From contig JAPNUP010000060.1 in assembly GCA_026627345.1 (NCBI GenBank), positions 1-41,204 on the forward strand: DNA of 41,204 nucleotides, written 5' to 3'. Each line of letters starts with the position of its first letter. Position 1 is the stretch's first letter. The position numbers were made by a program, and so were the translations under genes. Positions 8,832-16,834 of this stretch are shown here, in pieces. Source of the stretch: Bacillota bacterium. Its GTDB lineage: Bacteria > Bacillota > Bacilli > Alicyclobacillales > SLC66. The notes beneath the pieces are model-generated. The model did not search any database. It saw only the letters and a list, made by a program, of their open reading frames with translations, and was not told where the DNA came from.

Positions 8832-10497
8832 TCCCGTACTCAGCCCATGGGCGCTCACCCCTATTCTCATGATCTACGCGGTCTGGGCCGTGCTCTTTCA
8901 CCAATTAGTGCTTACAGCCTGGACGCTTCAGTATTCCTATCTCGGCGTGATCGGGATTCTCGTCGCAGCGGCTATCGTTTTTGTGTCATTTCCGCGTTTG
9001 GAGCGCAAACCGCTCCTTTACTTCACTGCCTATGCCATGCTAGTCGGGATTGGGTTATCCAACGTCTTGACGCAGGTCTCCCCTTGGAACTGGATCGATC
9101 TCGTCGTCTTCCTCGTCCTGGCACTGCCCCTTGGCCGCTACGTGGTTCGTCTGCACATTCTTCAAGTCCTCTTGGTTGTGGCGTCTGTCATCGCACTCGA
9201 ACTTTGGGTGCCATTTGCCGATATGAGTGTCCTGTCTGCCTTCTCTCTTCGCTATGAAGCGAGCTTGGCGCCACCTTCACCGCTGAACAGCAACGTACCG
9301 GACGCCCTCACAGCGACCACTGCAGAGAACACCAACCCGACGATCACTACGCTGGCAGCTTTACCTGTCCAATCAGCGGCCAAGAAAACGCTCCTTCAGG
9401 CGATCAGTGCCTTTACGCCTGGACAGAGTACAGCGGCACGGGCAGATCTGCTCGATGAGTCCTTGGCGATCGCGGCGCTTACGCGTGTCCCCTCAGGTGG
9501 TTACCACCTGCAGGCAGCTACTGAGGCGCAATTACAAGCCGTGCCTTTTACATCGCTGACGCTATCTGATTTCCCGTTTCACACCGCACACATCATCAGT
9601 ACCCCAGACAAACAGCTACGCGTGGTAGAACCGATCACTGATTCTCCCACCACACTGCTTTCGATGCTGCTTAATCCAGACACGCTACCGCTGACCGCCG
9701 CTCGCCTGACGGTAGAAAGCGCGCGAACGACCGCCAACAGTTGGAGCGCACACGTGGCAAAAGCTACACCGCAAATTGACGGCTTATCAGTCGAAAACGG
9801 CGTCTTACACGGTACCTTTCACGGACAAGCCGTTCACATCCAAACTAGAGGGGTGACACTCCTTGGCGTCGCATCGTTTGCCCCGTCGCTCGGCCGAGCG
9901 GCAGAAGCCATGGTTGAAGGCAACAACGTCCTGCAGGTGGTCACCTTACCACCAGATCGTGTACGAATCCTGTCGACCTTGGTCGGCTCCTACATCCATC
10001 CGCTAACATCCGATATCCAGTTTGGCGATGTCCTTGGCAATCACACAGATGCGCTACTGATTAACACAGTCCCGGCTCAGATCGTGGTCTTGACGCCGCA
10101 AAATAAGTGGAAAACCCTATGGTCAAGCGGACAAGCTTCGTTTCGCTTTGAGGCGACCACTCATCAGACGAGCAACCGTGATTTGCTGATCGCCAATGCG
10201 CCGGCTCTCTACAGCACCAACCCAACGCGCTATCTCGGCGGGTATGTGTACAGCAATCACCAACTCGAACGGGTGTTTCGCGTATATCGAGCGAATCTGA
10301 TCAACGTGCACGCTGTGAGCCATGCCATGAGCGGATGGCCGACCATTATGGCCACAGTCTTTGACCAACCGGCGATTATGGTGCTAGAACCGAGTTCGAT
10401 CCCGTGGCTGACACTCGTCGATCTTGGCTTTGCTATCCTGATCATCACTGGACTCGTTCGCCGTATCAGAAGGAGGACCCGTCATGAAGCGGTCTAA
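8824..10497 (+). CDS. Membrane-anchored exported protein of unknown family
   Basis: I do not recognise the family. The 557-residue protein has four or five N-terminal membrane segments (to about residue 135), a large soluble part of about 390 residues rich in Thr, Ala and Ser, one C-terminal membrane segment (about 530-550) and a basic tail RRIRRRTR. In the soluble part, FGDVLGNHTDALLIN followed by QIVVLTPQNKWKTLW resembles FG-GAP/beta-propeller blades, which is only a suggestion. ATG 8824 has AAGGAGG at a good distance and overlaps the ligase-like gene; the frame is also open upstream to 8728, but that part reads within the upstream gene. The 3' end overlaps the lipoprotein gene by 14 bases. 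A partner of the ligase-like protein is likely from this coupling. Confidence 0.75.
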   Translation: MRNPVLSPWALTPILMIYAVWAVLFHQLVLTAWTLQYSYLGVIGILVAAAIVFVSFPRLERKPLLYFTAYAMLVGIGLSNVLTQVSPWNWIDLVVFLVLALPLGRYVVRLHILQVLLVVASVIALELWVPFADMSVLSAFSLRYEASLAPPSPLNSNVPDALTATTAENTNPTITTLAALPVQSAAKKTLLQAISAFTPGQSTAARADLLDESLAIAALTRVPSGGYHLQAATEAQLQAVPFTSLTLSDFPFHTAHIISTPDKQLRVVEPITDSPTTLLSMLLNPDTLPLTAARLTVESARTTANSWSAHVAKATPQIDGLSVENGVLHGTFHGQAVHIQTRGVTLLGVASFAPSLGRAAEAMVEGNNVLQVVTLPPDRVRILSTLVGSYIHPLTSDIQFGDVLGNHTDALLINTVPAQIVVLTPQNKWKTLWSSGQASFRFEATTHQTSNRDLLIANAPALYSTNPTRYLGGYVYSNHQLERVFRVYRANLINVHAVSHAMSGWPTIMATVFDQPAIMVLEPSSIPWLTLVDLGFAILIITGLVRRIRRRTRHEAV

Positions 10498-11224
10498 ACT
10501 ATTCGCGTGGACGGGCACAGCGTTGGTCAGTCTCTTGCTAACAGGATGCAACCTGGTCTCTGACCCGGCGCTCATGAAACAGACCCTGATCACGCGCCAA
10601 CTCGACCCACAAGGCCTGTCTCGCATCGATGCGTCACTGGCTATTATGCGCAGTACGCATACGTACTTACTCAAAGCGACGCAAACCTATACGGAAGGCT
10701 CCAATGTGAAAACGGCTGATTACTTCGGCACCATCTCACTGCCTTCGACCATTATGTTGAGTGAAACGATCGATGGCCTCAATGCCGTGATCTATCAGTC
10801 GGGCAAACATGCGTATGTCAATATGAATGGCAAGTGGCAATCGGCGCCACCCGTGACCAACGTCCTGCCTTGGGACGCCTTGGCGGCACTGTTAACACTG
10901 CATCCTCCGCGACAAGTATACGCTTTGCCTACTCAACCGGTACTTTCCTGGGAGTGCGATGTCTATCAGTTTCAAGAAACGATTCCGCAGAGCTGGCGCG
11001 GCGTCGTTCCCGCTTCAGAATGGCCGCTGATGCCGCGAGACGCCCTATATACCTTGTGGATCGACAAAGGTGATCATCACCTCAGGCAGATGGAGATCCA
11101 GTCCACCTCCGGCGTGCCGTCTCTTGGCACTGTCACTATGAACGCGGTGCAGACTTACGCGAACCTGAACCTGCCAGTCACGATTACCATGCCTGCAGGT
11201 CTAAAGAAACATTTGGAAAACTAA
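10484..11224 (+). CDS. Lipoprotein of unknown function, third gene of the membrane cassette
   Basis: A 246-residue protein with a short lipoprotein signal peptide: MKRSKLF, a hydrophobic stretch and the lipobox LLTGC (Cys22 would be lipidated). The mature part alternates strands (TYTEGSNVKTADYFGTISLP, then HAYVNMNGKWQSAPP) in the manner of LppX/LolA-like or DUF6612-type half-barrel lipoproteins; this is a resemblance, not an assignment. It starts inside the end of the preceding gene, with AGGAGG at 10470-10475, and the gene ends at a strong hairpin. Co-translation with the polytopic ligase-like protein and the exported membrane protein suggests an outer-face complex. Confidence 0.75.
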   Translation: MKRSKLFAWTGTALVSLLLTGCNLVSDPALMKQTLITRQLDPQGLSRIDASLAIMRSTHTYLLKATQTYTEGSNVKTADYFGTISLPSTIMLSETIDGLNAVIYQSGKHAYVNMNGKWQSAPPVTNVLPWDALAALLTLHPPRQVYALPTQPVLSWECDVYQFQETIPQSWRGVVPASEWPLMPRDALYTLWIDKGDHHLRQMEIQSTSGVPSLGTVTMNAVQTYANLNLPVTITMPAGLKKHLEN

Positions 11225-11230
11225 CCTGTA

Positions 11231-11275
11231 ACAGAACAGCCCGTATCCGTTGCTGCCGGATACGGGCTGTTCTGT
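11231..11275. terminator. Bidirectional terminator, 19-bp perfect stem
   Basis: 11231-11249 and 11257-11275 are exact inverted copies with a 7-base loop. They sit between the ends of the lipoprotein gene (+) and panD (-), where a two-way terminator is expected. Confidence 0.82.
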
Positions 11276-11286
11276 ACATCCTCTTC

Positions 11287-11664
11287 TTATAGATCTTTCA
11301 GCACATGTGACTCCACTTTAGTGATCTGATTTTTCTCGTCGACGTGGACGATATGGGCTGTGATCTGCTCATACTCTTCATCCGTCACATCGGCCAAAGA
11401 TAGCACAATCACCAGATCTGTGGGCTGAAACAGCCGCGCCGGCGGTCCGTTCAGGCACACTGTGCCACTGCCCGCAGGTGCGGGGATCGCATACGTCCGC
11501 CACAGTGTAGCGTTGGCTACGTTGGTCACCTGAACCATCTCATACGGCTTCAGGTTTGCAGCGTCCATCAACGCACGGTCGATCGTAATGCTGCCTACAT
11601 AGTCCAATCTGGCTTCCGTAACGGTAGCGCGATGTATTTTACCTTTACAAATGGTACGTAACAA
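11287..11664 (-). CDS. panD: Aspartate 1-decarboxylase proenzyme
   Basis: Pyruvoyl-dependent enzyme that makes beta-alanine from aspartate for pantothenate and CoA. The 125-residue length and N-terminus MLRTICKGKIHRATVTEA are typical. The self-cleavage site is visible as YVGSITID (Gly24-Ser25), which gives the pyruvoyl group on the alpha chain; TYAIPAPAGSGTVCLNG continues the family pattern. panB and panC are not adjacent, so it is a solitary gene here. A bidirectional terminator follows at 11231-11275. Confidence 0.95.
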   Translation of the reverse strand: MLRTICKGKIHRATVTEARLDYVGSITIDRALMDAANLKPYEMVQVTNVANATLWRTYAIPAPAGSGTVCLNGPPARLFQPTDLVIVLSLADVTDEEYEQITAHIVHVDEKNQITKVESHVLKDL

Positions 11665-11823
11665 ATGTATCTACCTCCCGTTGCTTATCATACCGTGAAA
11701 GTCCGTTGATTCATAGCGGCAATTGCATTACAGTAGAGTGTAAGCTTGGGATACGGGGAAGAAGCGCTCATATTCATAAGGGGTAAAGGGAATTCTGAGA
11801 GAGACATCCAAGGAGGCGTATTG

Positions 11824-13221
11824 GTGGCGGTATCCGGTGGCGGTAAAGGACCCAACAAGTCCGGTGTCAGTACAGAAGGTTTGCAGCGTAGCATGTCGAC
11901 GCGTCAGATCCAGATGCTCGCAATCGGTGGTGTGATTGGCGTCGGACTCTTCTATGGCGCCAGCTTGTCGGTAAAACTGGCCGGGCCTGCCGTCATCATC
12001 GATTTTGTGGTCTGCGGCCTCATCGTTGCCATCGTCATGCGTAGTCTGGCAGAAATGACTGTCGAAGAGCCGGTCTCTGGCTCCTTTGGCGTCTACGCCA
12101 AGAAGTATCTCGGTGAGCGCGTGAGCTTCATCACTTCATGGATGTGGTGGTTTTACTGGGTTGCAACTGTGATGTCAGAACTCGCGGCGATCGGTAAACT
12201 GATGGAGTACTGGTTCCCAACGTTACCTGCCTGGATTCCCGGTCTCGTCGCGCTAATCCTCTTTATCATGACCAATCTGTTCTCCGTACGCGTTTTCGGT
12301 GAAGTAGAGTATTGGTTTTCCACCCTGAAGGTATTTGCCGTTGGGATTTTTATGATATTTGGCGCACTGATTATTGCAACAGGGTTGTTTAACGGTGGAC
12401 ATGCGCTCGGATTTGTGAACCTATGGCAAAACGGCGGATTTGCCCCGAATGGTTTTCTCGGCATTGCCATGGCCATCTCCTTGACCGTGCAAGCCTATAG
12501 CGGGATCGAAACCTTAGGCGTAGAGGCTGGGGAAACCAAAGATCCTGAAAAGAACATTCGACGAGCATTTAAGACCGTGACGATTCGGATTGGCGTTCTG
12601 TACATCGGGTCTATTTTCATCATGCTCTCCGCTTTTCCGTGGACCTACTTGATCAACCACGCGGGTAGTCCTTATGTCCTACTATTCGCCAAGATCGGCA
12701 TTCCTTTTGCAGCAGGTCTCGTCAACTTGATCATCATCTTGTCTGGCCTCTCGTCTTGTAACACAGGCTTATATGGAGGCAGTCGGATGCTTTTTGGCAC
12801 ATCACTCGGTAGCCGCTTTGAAAAAACAGTTGGCCAATTGAACGCTCGTCGCGTACCGCACGTAGCCGTCTGGCTGACTGGGCTGGCAATCGCAGTTGGC
12901 ATACTCATCACTTATCTGGCTCCAGACAATGTCTATGTCTGGATAACGAGCGCTTCCGCCTTCGCTGACCTGTGGGTATGGGCGATCATTCTCATCAGTG
13001 AGATGGCTTTTCGGTCGAAGATGAACCGAGCAGGTACGACGCTACGCTACCCGGTTCCCTTGTGGCCGACTACACCGATCGTGGGGCTGATCCTCGTCGT
13101 GCTCTCTTTTGTCGCCATTCTCGTATCGCCACTGACTCGAATATCTGTGTTAACAGGCGTCGCTTTCCTGATCATCCTGTGGCTCTATCACGTCCTTGCA
13201 GCACGGCGCAAGATCGCTTAG
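11824..13221 (+). CDS. Amino acid permease (APC superfamily, AAT type)
   Basis: A 465-residue, 12-span secondary transporter. QIQMLAIGGVIGVGLFYGA near the N-terminus is the conserved APC helix-1 motif (GGxIGxGLF), followed by SLAEMTVEEPVSGSFGVYA and the helix-6 region YSGIETLGVEAGET, all typical of proton-coupled AAT-family permeases such as those for aromatic or basic amino acids or GABA. The substrate is not readable. I chose GTG 11824 with AGGAGG 7 bases upstream (TTG 11821 is the alternative); the open frame back to 11746 has no ribosome binding site. Its stop codon overlaps the stop of the convergent ligase gene. Confidence 0.88.
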   Translation: MAVSGGGKGPNKSGVSTEGLQRSMSTRQIQMLAIGGVIGVGLFYGASLSVKLAGPAVIIDFVVCGLIVAIVMRSLAEMTVEEPVSGSFGVYAKKYLGERVSFITSWMWWFYWVATVMSELAAIGKLMEYWFPTLPAWIPGLVALILFIMTNLFSVRVFGEVEYWFSTLKVFAVGIFMIFGALIIATGLFNGGHALGFVNLWQNGGFAPNGFLGIAMAISLTVQAYSGIETLGVEAGETKDPEKNIRRAFKTVTIRIGVLYIGSIFIMLSAFPWTYLINHAGSPYVLLFAKIGIPFAAGLVNLIIILSGLSSCNTGLYGGSRMLFGTSLGSRFEKTVGQLNARRVPHVAVWLTGLAIAVGILITYLAPDNVYVWITSASAFADLWVWAIILISEMAFRSKMNRAGTTLRYPVPLWPTTPIVGLILVVLSFVAILVSPLTRISVLTGVAFLIILWLYHVLAARRKIA

Positions 13222-14570
13222 ATAGCGAACTCTCTGATCGCTGTGCGCAGTTTACCAGAGCCTTGACGCGCAATCTCGGGAACGAGTTCCACTTTAATGT
13301 GGACCGTTCCCATTCTCTCTGTGATCTTCTCGCAAAAGGCGTCGATGTCCGCTTGCGCCAACCCCTCGTGCTGTAATAGCCGCAATACGACTTCCGTCCG
13401 GCTCTTTTGGATGACCTGAAATTGCCGTACGGTAGGCAAGATCCGCGCCAAGTTGGTAAAAAACTGCCCATTGATATAGGCGCCATCGGCGGTAATAAAG
13501 GTATCATTCTCCCGGCCATCCAAACTGCCGATCAGCGGAAGCGCCCGTCCACACGCGCAGTGCGCGTCTGACAGCGAAATCACATCCCCGAGCAGATAAC
13601 GTAAACGCGGCATCGCAAAGTTGTGCAGGTCCGTCACGACGATGAGACCTTTCTCCCCTGTCGCAACGGGCTCCTTCGTCGACATATCGACCGCTTCGAT
13701 CCAAGCCGTTTCGATGTTTAGATGCATGCCACCTTGCGGACACTCGTACGCAAGCAGACCGCCATCTCGCGCTCCGTACTCGTTGATCACGGGGCAACCA
13801 AAAGCCTTCGCGATCAACTCCCGGTCATGCGGATAAAGTGTCTCTGCCGTATTCAAAACGGCCGTCAGCGGATGGCGCAACGTACGTTTGTGAGAGATCA
13901 TAAACTCGGCAAAAAGCGCCAGCGCTGAAGCCCAACCGAACAAGTACACTGGTTTATAGGAGTCGATCAAGTCGAGATACTCGCTAATCTTTTCTTTGCG
14001 CAGATCGAATGACGGGATGAACACCTGATTTTTCAGCAGGCGATCTTTCCAGCGCTGTCGCTTCAACTGCTGACGCGAAAGTTCGATCGGAGAACCCCAC
14101 ACCATGACGCACGGGTCGCCGATCTGAATGCCCCACCAACCAAGCCCTCGCCACCGTGCGGCTTCGTAGTGCTCCACTGTAAAGCGATCCATATAAAACA
14201 TCGTCGGTTGGCCTGTAGACCCACCTGTGCGATTCAAGATCAACGTACTTTTATCCACATCATCCGCGATCAGTTCGTCAAACCTTTCGCGTACCGTCTC
14301 TTTTGCAAGTACCGGAAACTGTTGCAGCGCGGCGCCTGGATCCTGCTCGATCAAGTCGCGCAAATGTGCATAAGGCTTGTAGTAGGGGACATGATCGATC
14401 GTATGCAGCAAGAGTTTGCGAAGGGCGTCCGCTTGTAGCGCGAGTAGCTCCTTCTCCGGGAGCTTCGCGGACTGCTCGAGAGAACGCAGCAAGCGCCGAA
14501 TCTGGTTACCTTTTATCTTCTCCATCATTGGAAAAGCGATATGACGAATCCATACACTCTTTAGTCTCAT
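13218..14570 (-). CDS. PaaK/CapK-like adenylate-forming ligase (phenylacetate-CoA ligase family)
   Basis: A 450-residue member of the ANL-related PaaK/CapK group. Seen: the AMP-binding loop NRTGGSTGQPT, the NEYGARDGG motif, the RLRYLLGDVISL segment with a CACGR pair of cysteines, and GRENDTFITADG leading to the small C-terminal domain. Family enzymes activate an aryl or other carboxylic acid as acyl-AMP; some sit in capsule loci with unknown acceptors. No phenylacetate-degradation genes are nearby, so the substrate is open. ATG 14570 has AGGTAGG upstream; ATG 14576 is too close to it. The gene converges on the amino acid permease, with the two stop codons overlapping. Confidence 0.8.
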   Translation of the reverse strand: MRLKSVWIRHIAFPMMEKIKGNQIRRLLRSLEQSAKLPEKELLALQADALRKLLLHTIDHVPYYKPYAHLRDLIEQDPGAALQQFPVLAKETVRERFDELIADDVDKSTLILNRTGGSTGQPTMFYMDRFTVEHYEAARWRGLGWWGIQIGDPCVMVWGSPIELSRQQLKRQRWKDRLLKNQVFIPSFDLRKEKISEYLDLIDSYKPVYLFGWASALALFAEFMISHKRTLRHPLTAVLNTAETLYPHDRELIAKAFGCPVINEYGARDGGLLAYECPQGGMHLNIETAWIEAVDMSTKEPVATGEKGLIVVTDLHNFAMPRLRYLLGDVISLSDAHCACGRALPLIGSLDGRENDTFITADGAYINGQFFTNLARILPTVRQFQVIQKSRTEVVLRLLQHEGLAQADIDAFCEKITERMGTVHIKVELVPEIARQGSGKLRTAIREFAI

Positions 14571-14635
14571 ATGCATCCTACCTATACGATCAAATTAGGG
14601 TGAGCCTAGCCTACCCGTTCCTGATCATAACACAA

Positions 14636-14670
14636 ACCGACCTACCCCAGCGATCACGGGACAGGTCGGT
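14636..14670 (-). terminator. Terminator of the S53 protease gene
   Basis: On the minus strand ACCGACCT and AGGTCGGT (14663-14670 with 14636-14643) form an 8-bp stem, with CCC/GGG pairs able to close part of the loop, followed by TTTGTGTT. It lies 20 bases after the stop codon. Confidence 0.5.
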
Positions 14671-14689
14671 CTATGTAAACCCTTGACAC

Positions 14690-16606
14690 TCAGTGCTGCG
14701 CTTTGAGCCAACTCGCGAGACTCGCTGCGTTCGGTGACCCTACGCCAGTCGCCTGATTGTAACCTGGAACCGATGCATAGTACCAGTTGTCACCACTCGT
14801 AATCGGGATCAGTGGCGCGCCAGACCCGTAGTCGCCCGCTTTAGACAGCGTGTACAGTGCAGGATTCAGCATCCCCACTCGTCCACCGAGATCCTCATCG
14901 AGCAGCGCTGTGATGCCATTCATCTGCGGCGCAGTAAGGCTTGTGCCACCGACGTTTTTCATCCAACCGCCGTCCGGCGTGGAGTACACGAGATACCCCG
15001 TATAAGGGTCTGCATTTAACGAGATATCCGGGGTGTTGCGGCCCGCAAAGCCAGATGGCAAGCTAAAATCGAGAGACGGTGGATTCTGTGTGTTGTCAAT
15101 CAGCCTTTGATTGGGCGCAGTCGTCTGTATCCCTGAGACGCCTTGTTGATAGAAAGGCTTGGGCCACACGGAACTGACGCCACCGCCACCGCCAGTCGGA
15201 AATACGTTTTGGGTGTAGAGAGCGTACTGACCATCATGGGCCTCGATGTAATTCGTCAGGTAGTCCCATCCCCATGCGCGCGTTACAGGGACATTCACGG
15301 TACCATGCAGGAGTTTAATGGTGCCTGCATGCGTCGTTCCGCCCGTCGCGGTCACATAGGGATCAGACGATGGCGCGTCGACGGATACCACCTTAGAGAT
15401 AAATGGATAAGGAACTGCAGCGTTGACATCGTACGCACCTGAATCACCTGCAGCTGCAAACACCGTGATGCCTTGCGCTGCCGCTTCCATGAATGCCTGG
15501 TTCATCGCCTGCAGTTCGTTCAGCTGTCCGCCTGCCAGATAGAAGAGTTCCGGCGACCCCCAACTGACAGACAGCGAACTCACCACATTGTCGGACGCTG
15601 CCTGATAGAACACATCGTTAAAGCCCTCATCAGTGTTAGCCGCATCATAGACGACAATGTTAGCGTCTGGCGCCAGCCCACCGGATTGTTCTACATCAAG
15701 TGCGGTCTCAGCTGAGCCGACAGACGCTCCGATCTGCGCGCCGCCATCGACAAAGACTTGGGAGACCCGGTTGGGTTTCACCTTCAGATGAATCGCATTC
15801 CAGTAGTGATAGGCATCCGCGATATGAAAATTCGCAAATGTCGCGATGCCGATCGTCTCGCCCGTTCCTTTGATCCCTTGGTAGTACAGTGGATTGACAC
15901 CGTACATATTGGCGACATCGCCTACTGTATACTCGCCTGGAATACCAGTTGCAGTGCCGTGCTTCGGTAATGTCACACCAGTTTTACTGTCATCCGCAGG
16001 TTCAGCTGCTCCATCTTTCGGCGCCATCAGCATCTGTGGCGCAGAAGCTGCCACATTATCTAGCCCGATCGTGGTGAGAACATACTTTTGCAGGTTACTA
16101 GGAAACTTCACCGCTTGCGTAATGCCGTAGAAGTCCTGCCCACTGCTGGAGAAGTCTTCGATAGCCACCGAGAAAAGTTTCTCGAACGCGCTAGCCGGGC
16201 CGATCGCCTTGACCAGCAGTCCATCTGGATACACATACGCCTGAATATGATGCGCAGTCAGATAGGAGACAAAGGCAGATCCTACTGAAGTCGGTGGCGC
16301 ATAAAGGTTACGAAATACGGGGACGCTCAAAAACTTGTGAAAGTCGACACTAGTCGGCGTCTCCGTTTGCTGTATATAAGAGGCGAGGCCGGTCGGATTT
16401 TGAATCTTGAGGACAATGGATAGTGTCATGATCTGATTAGCATCTGCCGGCCCTAAATCAGTAATGGGCTGGGTCAATCCGAGAAGCGGTCGAACCAGCG
16501 GCTCGGCCTGCGCAGCGCGTGTACTGGCGAGCGCGGAGGATGAAGAGGCCAGAATCAGGCATCCGGAAACAATGATAGGCAACAACCAAGAACGACTGGA
16601 TTTCAA
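14690..16606 (-). CDS. Secreted kumamolisin-like serine-carboxyl protease (S53 sedolisin)
   Basis: A 638-residue preproenzyme: signal peptide (1 to about 28), activation prodomain (about 40-200, VDFHKFLSVPVFRNLYAP type) and an S53 catalytic domain. The catalytic residues are visible: E300 and D304 in SAETALDVE, the oxyanion aspartate D388 in AAAGDSG, and S556 in GGTSLTAP. Family members are pepstatin-insensitive endopeptidases that work at low pH outside the cell. Odd: kumamolisin binds calcium through aspartates in its DITSG and GWDPCTG motifs, but here the matching sites read PITSG (P601) and GYNQATG (N617). The start is TTG 16606 with GGGGAG upstream. Transcription is from the promoter at 16699-16727. 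Confidence 0.92.
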   Translation of the reverse strand: MKSSRSWLLPIIVSGCLILASSSSALASTRAAQAEPLVRPLLGLTQPITDLGPADANQIMTLSIVLKIQNPTGLASYIQQTETPTSVDFHKFLSVPVFRNLYAPPTSVGSAFVSYLTAHHIQAYVYPDGLLVKAIGPASAFEKLFSVAIEDFSSSGQDFYGITQAVKFPSNLQKYVLTTIGLDNVAASAPQMLMAPKDGAAEPADDSKTGVTLPKHGTATGIPGEYTVGDVANMYGVNPLYYQGIKGTGETIGIATFANFHIADAYHYWNAIHLKVKPNRVSQVFVDGGAQIGASVGSAETALDVEQSGGLAPDANIVVYDAANTDEGFNDVFYQAASDNVVSSLSVSWGSPELFYLAGGQLNELQAMNQAFMEAAAQGITVFAAAGDSGAYDVNAAVPYPFISKVVSVDAPSSDPYVTATGGTTHAGTIKLLHGTVNVPVTRAWGWDYLTNYIEAHDGQYALYTQNVFPTGGGGGVSSVWPKPFYQQGVSGIQTTAPNQRLIDNTQNPPSLDFSLPSGFAGRNTPDISLNADPYTGYLVYSTPDGGWMKNVGGTSLTAPQMNGITALLDEDLGGRVGMLNPALYTLSKAGDYGSGAPLIPITSGDNWYYASVPGYNQATGVGSPNAASLASWLKAQH

Positions 16607-16698
16607 CCTGAGGACTCCCCGCGTATGTCGTGTCGTAATCGTGATGGCAGCCGTCTATGTCCCGCATATAGGCCTATGTAAGACTACGATATGATCGA

Positions 16699-16727
16699 AT
16701 CATAGATGATTGCTTACGGGCTTGCAA
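16699..16727 (-). promoter_or_regulatory. Sigma-A type promoter of the S53 protease gene
   Basis: The minus strand has TTGCAA (16722-16727), a 17-base spacer and TATGAT (16699-16704). This leaves a leader of about 85 bases, which contains a 10-base palindrome ATAGGCCTAT at 16668-16677 that could be an operator. Confidence 0.6.
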
Positions 16728-16760
16728 GTAACTGGCGTAACCACTTCTTGTAGTATGATA

Positions 16761-16802
16761 TATTTTCATTCTATTGATATTGTATTTTCATATGAATATA
16801 AT
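16761..16802 (+). promoter_or_regulatory. Consensus promoter of the COG0701 permease with repeat motifs
   Basis: TTGATA (16774-16779), a 17-base spacer and a perfect TATAAT (16797-16802) form a near-ideal sigma-A promoter. TATTTTCAT occurs twice, at 16761-16769 and 16783-16791, 22 bases apart, and the second copy is part of the palindrome TTCATATGAA inside the spacer. That layout suits a repressor operator, for example of the ArsR type. Confidence 0.75.
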
Positions 16803-16834
16803 CAGACGAGAATACTAACAGGGGGTTTATCACG

